From NCBI GenBank assembly GCA_011390735.1, contig JAABRV010000002.1, positions 1 to 46,284 of the forward strand: a DNA stretch of 46,284 nt. The letters are read 5' to 3'. Positions 41,527-46,284 of the stretch are shown here, in pieces. Source of the DNA: Trueperaceae bacterium. Lineage in GTDB: Bacteria; Deinococcota; Deinococci; Deinococcales; Trueperaceae. Every line of letters starts with the position of its first letter. The stretch's first letter is position 1. The notes beneath the pieces were generated by a model. It saw only the letters and a program-made list of their open reading frames with translations. It did no database searches and was not told where the DNA came from. The translations under genes and the position numbers were made by a program.

Positions 41527-41577
41527 CGTCCGCCGCCGCTGCGCGTCCGCCGCCGCTGCGCGTCCGCCGCCGCTGCG
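41527..41577. repeat. Three perfect tandem copies of a 17-bp unit (CGTCCGCCGCCGCTGCG)
   Basis: Copies at 41527-41543, 41544-41560, 41561-41577; last copy forms a hairpin CCGCCGC-tgc-GCGGCGG (41567-41583). Confidence 0.95.
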
Positions 41578-41585
41578 CGGCGGGA

Positions 41586-41708
41586 CTCGATCGAGAGCGG
41601 CCGAGGGACCTGGCCCCACGACGCCGCAGCAACCAGCCTCCATCCAGGCGGGTGCTCACTCCAGCCGGCCGCGCGGGCGACGATCGCGGCGCGCCGGGAA
41701 GATCGGAG
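41586..41708 (+). promoter_or_regulatory. SAM-I (S-box) riboswitch
   Basis: GAGAGCGGCCGAGGGACCTGGCCCCACGACGCCGCAGCAACC...GGTGCTCACTCCAGCC... with complementary P1 arms ctcgatc/gatcggag; directly upstream of metY-metX. Confidence 0.9.
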
Positions 41709-41713
41709 ACGAG

Positions 41714-43012
41714 ATGCCGGACCGCACGCCCCCCGAACTCGAGCCCGCCTTGGGCTTCGCCACCCGCGCCGTGCATGCCGGCACGCCCCCGGATCGCGTG
41801 GCCGGCAGCCGCGCGCAGCCGATCCACGCGACCTCGAGTTACGTGTTCGAGAACGCGGCCCACGCGGCCGCCCTCTTCGCCGGCGACGCCCGCGGGAACC
41901 AGTACGCGCGCATGCACAACCCGACCGTCGACGCCTTCGCCGAGCGCATGCGGGACCTCGAGGGCGGCGCGGGCGCCGTCGCGCTGGCGTCGGGGCAGGC
42001 GGCTTCCGCCGCCACGCTGATGGCCCTCGCGCGCCCGGGCGCCCGAGTGGTGCTCTCGCAGGAGGCGTTCGGCGGCACCTTCTCGCTGTTCCGCAAGTGG
42101 CTCGAGCCGTGGGGGGTCCGCGTGAGCACCGTGCCGCCGACGGCCGCGGCGGTCGCCGGGGTCCTCGGCGACGACGTCGTCGCCGTCTGGGTCGAGACGA
42201 TCGCCAACCCCAGCGGTACCGTGCCCGACCTGCCGGCCCTGGCGACGCTGGCGCACGACGCGGGGGCCCCGTTGGTCGTCGACAACACCTGGGGGTGCGG
42301 TGGTGTCCTCTGCAGGCCGCTCGAACACGGCGCCGACGTCGTCGTGCACTCGGCCACCAAGTGGATCGGCGGGCACGGCGCCTTCGTCGGTGGCGTCGTC
42401 GTCGACGGCGGCGCCTTCTCCTTCGACGCCACCCGCTTCCCCGCCTTCCACGCCCGCGACGCCCGCGGGCGCACGTGGATCGAGCGCCACGGCCGCGCGG
42501 CCCTGGCCGCGCGCGTGCACGATCTCGGGCTCTTCACGCTCGGCGCCACGCTGTCGCCGTTCGCCGCCTTCCTCGCGCTGCAGGGCCTCGAGACGCTCGA
42601 GCTGCGCTGCACGCGGAGCTGCGAGAGCACGCTGTCCCTGGCCCGCTGGCTCGAGGGGCGGCCGGGCGTCGAGGCGGTGCGCTACGCCGGCCTGCCGGGC
42701 CACCCGAGCCACGCCACCGCGCGCCGGGTGCTGCACGGCGGCTTCGGCGCGGTGCTGGCGCTGGACCTGCCCGACCAGGGGGCCGCCCACCGCTTCCTCG
42801 ACGCGCTGACCCTGGTGTCGCAACTCGCCAACATCGGCGACGCGAAGAGCGTGGCCATCCACCCATGGACCACCACCCACGCGACGCTGGGCGAGGACGA
42901 GCGACGCGCCGCCGGCGTCTTCCCGGGGACGGTGCGGCTCTCCGTCGGCCTCGAGACGCTCGACGACCTGCGCGCCGACCTGGACGGCGCGCTGCGGGCG
43001 GCGACGGCATGA
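41714..43012 (+). CDS. metY: O-acetylhomoserine aminocarboxypropyltransferase/sulfhydrylase
   Basis: LGFATRAVHAGTPPDRVAGSRAQPIHATSSYVFEN, NQYARMHNPTVDAFAERMRDLEGGAGAVALASGQAA, PLEHGADVVVHSATKWIGGHG, LANIGDAKSVAIHPWTTTHATL. Confidence 0.96.
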   Translation: MPDRTPPELEPALGFATRAVHAGTPPDRVAGSRAQPIHATSSYVFENAAHAAALFAGDARGNQYARMHNPTVDAFAERMRDLEGGAGAVALASGQAASAATLMALARPGARVVLSQEAFGGTFSLFRKWLEPWGVRVSTVPPTAAAVAGVLGDDVVAVWVETIANPSGTVPDLPALATLAHDAGAPLVVDNTWGCGGVLCRPLEHGADVVVHSATKWIGGHGAFVGGVVVDGGAFSFDATRFPAFHARDARGRTWIERHGRAALAARVHDLGLFTLGATLSPFAAFLALQGLETLELRCTRSCESTLSLARWLEGRPGVEAVRYAGLPGHPSHATARRVLHGGFGAVLALDLPDQGAAHRFLDALTLVSQLANIGDAKSVAIHPWTTTHATLGEDERRAAGVFPGTVRLSVGLETLDDLRADLDGALRAATA

Positions 43013-44199
43013 GCGGGGCCGGCCCGCGGCGGCTGGTTCACGAGACCTGGGGCGACCACGCGGCGCTGCTGGCGCGCAGCGTCCATGCGCAGGACGGCAG
43101 CGTGGGGCTGGTTCGGCCCCAGGTGGTCGACGTCGCGAGCCCGGAGGATCCGCTGCGCCTCGAGCTGGGCGGTCGCCTCGACCACGTCGCGGTGACCTAC
43201 GAGACCTACGGCGAGCTCGATGCCCGCGGCGAGAACGCCGTGCTCGTGTGCCACGCGCTGACGGGTTCCGCGCATGCCGCGGGCAGGCATGGCGAGGGCG
43301 AGGTGCCCGGCTGGTGGGATCCGCTGATCGGGCCCGGCAAGGCGCTGGACGTGCGCGAGCACTTCGTCGTCAGCAGCAACGTCCTGGGCGGCTGCTACGG
43401 CACGACCGGACCCACCTCGATCGACCCGGCGAGCGGCCGTCGCTACGGCCCGGCCTTCCCGCGGTTCACGGTGCGCGACATGGTCGAGGTGCAGCGCCGC
43501 CTGCTCGACCGCCTGGGCGTGGGCCGCCTGCGCGCGGTGATCGGCGGCAGCATGGGCGGCATGCAGGCGCTCGAGTGGGCCGCCACGCACCCGGAACGCG
43601 TCGGCGTCCTGGTCGCGATCGGGATCGGGGCGCGCCACTCCGCGTGGGCGATCGGGCTCAACGAGGTCGCGCGCCGGGCGATCGCGGCCGACCCGGACTT
43701 CCACGGTGGCGCCTACCGCCCCGACCGCCAGCCGGAGACGGGGCTGGGGTTGGCACGCGCGATCGCGATGCTCACCTACCGCTCCTTCGACTCGCTGGAG
43801 GCGAAGTTCGGCCGCGAGCGACGCCCGGCCGAGGAGGAGGGGCTCGAGGCGAGCTTCGAGATCGCCTCGTACCTGCGCTACCAGGGCGTCAAGCTGGCCC
43901 AGCGCTTCGACGCCAACACCTACGTCGGCCTGACCCGCGCGATGGACGACCACGACCTCGCCGCGGGCCGCGGTCCGCTGCGCGAGGTGCTGGCGGGCAT
44001 GCGCATGCCGGCCCTGGTGATGGGCATCCCGACGGACGTGCTGTACCCGGAGGTCGAGCAGCGCCAGCTGGTGGAGGGCCTGCCCGACGCCCGCTACGTC
44101 CGCATCGTCTCGCCCCACGGGCACGACGCGTTCCTCATCGAGTTCCCCCAGGTGGCCGCCCACCTGCGCCGCTTCCTTCAGGAGCGGGCCCCACGGTAG
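43009..44199 (+). CDS. metX: Homoserine O-acetyltransferase
   Basis: [88 protein letters not shown] overlap with metY. Confidence 0.96.
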   Translation: MSGAGPRRLVHETWGDHAALLARSVHAQDGSVGLVRPQVVDVASPEDPLRLELGGRLDHVAVTYETYGELDARGENAVLVCHALTGSAHAAGRHGEGEVPGWWDPLIGPGKALDVREHFVVSSNVLGGCYGTTGPTSIDPASGRRYGPAFPRFTVRDMVEVQRRLLDRLGVGRLRAVIGGSMGGMQALEWAATHPERVGVLVAIGIGARHSAWAIGLNEVARRAIAADPDFHGGAYRPDRQPETGLGLARAIAMLTYRSFDSLEAKFGRERRPAEEEGLEASFEIASYLRYQGVKLAQRFDANTYVGLTRAMDDHDLAAGRGPLREVLAGMRMPALVMGIPTDVLYPEVEQRQLVEGLPDARYVRIVSPHGHDAFLIEFPQVAAHLRRFLQERAPR

Positions 44200-44247
44200 G
44201 GCGCGCGTGCCCCGCGCCAGGCCGGGGTCAGCGCCGCGGTGCCGGTC

Positions 44248-45825
44248 TCAGGCCGTCGCCGCGGCGTCCGCGCCGGTGCCCGCAGGCGCGCTCGCGTCCG
44301 CACCGAACGAATCCAGCTGCGAGCCCGCCATCAGCAGGCCCAGCCTCTCCGCGGTGGCCTCGGCCTGCTGCAACTCGCCCATGATGCGCCCCTCGAACAT
44401 GACCAGGATGCGGTCGGCCAGGCTCATGACCTCGTTCAGGTCGGCGGAGACCAGGAGGACCGCCAGGCCGTCGTCGCGCGCCTGGACGATCTGCCGATGG
44501 ATGAACTCGATGGCCCCGATGTCGACCCCGCGGGTGGGCTGTGCGGCGACCAGGACGCGCGGCGAGCGCTCCAGCTCGCGTGCGATGATCAGCTTCTGCG
44601 CGTTGCCGCCCGAGTAGCTGCTCGCCAGGACGTCGGTCGCGCGCGGGCGCACGTCGTAGTCCTCGATGATCGCCCGGGCGTGCGCGTCGATCGCCGCGAG
44701 ATCGAGCAGCCCGGCGCGGTTGGCGTAGGGCGCCCGGTGGTGGTCGCCGAGGATGGCGTTCCAGGCCGCCGTGTAGTCGCGGACGAGGCCGCGCTCGTTG
44801 CGGTCCTCCGGCACGTGGGAGAGGCCCCCCTCGCGGCGGGCGCGCGCGCTCGTGCCCGTGACGTCCTCGCCACCGAGCCGCACCGAGCCGCCGTCCGCGG
44901 CGCGCAGGCCCGTCAGCACCTCGACCAGCTCCGTCTGGCCGTTGCCCTCGATCCCGGCGACGCCGACGATCTCGCCGGCCCGCACGGCGAGGCTGACGCC
45001 GTCGAGGATCGGCCGCTGCTTCACCGGGTGACGAAGACGCAGGTCACGGGTCTCGAGCAGCACGTCGCCGGGTGTGGCCGCCCCCTTGGTGACCTGCAGG
45101 AGCACCTCCCGGCCGACCATCATCGAGGCCAGGCGGCGGGTGTCGGTCTCGGCCCGCGCGACGGTGCCGACCATGCGCCCATCGCGCATGACGCTCATGC
45201 GGTCGCAGATCTCCATCACCTCGTCGAGCTTGTGCGAGATGAACACGACGGCGTGGCCATCGGCCGCGTAGCCGCGCAGGAACTCGAACAATCGCCGCGT
45301 CTCCTGGGGCGTCAGGACGGCGGTCGGCTCGTCCATGATCAGGATGCGGGCGTCGCGGAACAGGGCCTTGAGGATCTCGACCTGCTGCTGTAGCCCGACC
45401 GGGAGCTCGTCGATGCGTGTGTCGGGGTCGAGATCGAAGCCGAAGCGTTCGATGATCTCCCGCGCCTTGCGCCGCGCGGTGGCGATGTCCAGGGTCGGTC
45501 CGCGCCGGGGCTCGGCACCCAAGACCAGGTTCTCGGCGACGGTCAGGGTCTCCACCAGCATGAAGTGCTGGTGCACCATGCCGATGCCCTGGTCGATCGC
45601 GTCGCGGGCGGAGCTCATCACCACCCGGCGGCCGTCGACCTCGATCGTGCCCTCGTCGGGTGGCTGCAGCCCGTAGAGGATCTTCATCAGCGTGCTCTTG
45701 CCGGCACCGTTCTCGCCGATCAGGGCGTGGACCTCGCCCCAGGCGACCTCGAAGTCGACGCGCTCGTTGGCGACCACCAACGGGAAGCGCTTGCTGATGC
45801 CCTGCATGCGGACCGCGGCTGGCAT
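44248..45825 (-). CDS. ABC transporter ATP-binding protein, BMP/nucleoside (sugar-type, duplicated ATPase) family
   Basis: [92 protein letters not shown], second half [20 protein letters not shown]. Confidence 0.95.
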   Translation of the reverse strand: MPAAVRMQGISKRFPLVVANERVDFEVAWGEVHALIGENGAGKSTLMKILYGLQPPDEGTIEVDGRRVVMSSARDAIDQGIGMVHQHFMLVETLTVAENLVLGAEPRRGPTLDIATARRKAREIIERFGFDLDPDTRIDELPVGLQQQVEILKALFRDARILIMDEPTAVLTPQETRRLFEFLRGYAADGHAVVFISHKLDEVMEICDRMSVMRDGRMVGTVARAETDTRRLASMMVGREVLLQVTKGAATPGDVLLETRDLRLRHPVKQRPILDGVSLAVRAGEIVGVAGIEGNGQTELVEVLTGLRAADGGSVRLGGEDVTGTSARARREGGLSHVPEDRNERGLVRDYTAAWNAILGDHHRAPYANRAGLLDLAAIDAHARAIIEDYDVRPRATDVLASSYSGGNAQKLIIARELERSPRVLVAAQPTRGVDIGAIEFIHRQIVQARDDGLAVLLVSADLNEVMSLADRILVMFEGRIMGELQQAEATAERLGLLMAGSQLDSFGADASAPAGTGADAAATA

Positions 45826-45953
45826 GGGGCATGCTAGCACGCGCCAGGACGCATTCCGTGGCCCCTGATGTGGTACCATGGAGGTCCGGCTGGGGGGTGA
45901 GCGTCGCCCCGGTCGGAAGCCAAGCCCGGTGCCGCCGGGCCGTGGTTCGCCGT

Positions 45954-46284
<331 letters not shown>

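Overview
GC-rich, densely packed chromosomal window that looks like mostly core genome of a Deinococcota (Deinococcus/Truepera-like) bacterium. The lineage call is inferred from the tmRNA tag GNQNYALAA, TAnnnT boxes 5-8 nt before start codons, and the gene content. Protein genes recognised: nusA (partial), rimP, a class-V aminotransferase, a TetR regulator divergent from a polyprenol/phytol-kinase-like gene and a CDF-like membrane protein, pheS-pheT, a CvpA-like protein, a fasciclin protein, a TPR protein, glgA, an S41 protease, an ABC exporter, pckA, a 3,201-aa TamB-like protein, acylphosphatase, trpC, an SDR, a paired inactive/active M16 peptidase, an LptC/A-LptD-LptF/G-like cluster, a Rel/Spo synthetase, an LMW tyrosine phosphatase, a DegT aminotransferase, metY-metX and a BMP/nucleoside-type ABC ATPase. 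RNA elements: a small SRP RNA on the minus strand, a SAM-I riboswitch before metY, and a tmRNA truncated by the right edge. No mobile element, CRISPR array or tRNA was seen. The items most worth following up are: an Lpt-like transport cluster in a phylum generally described as lacking canonical LPS; short, apparently leaderless uORFs before pheS, the S41 protease and a class-V aminotransferase (the last followed by an intrinsic terminator); a SAM-I riboswitch whose P1 helix overlaps the Shine-Dalgarno, preceded by three perfect 17-bp tandem repeats; and a triple palindrome between convergent genes. No wholly new defence-type or mobile system was identified. All family calls come from reading motifs and were not checked by search.
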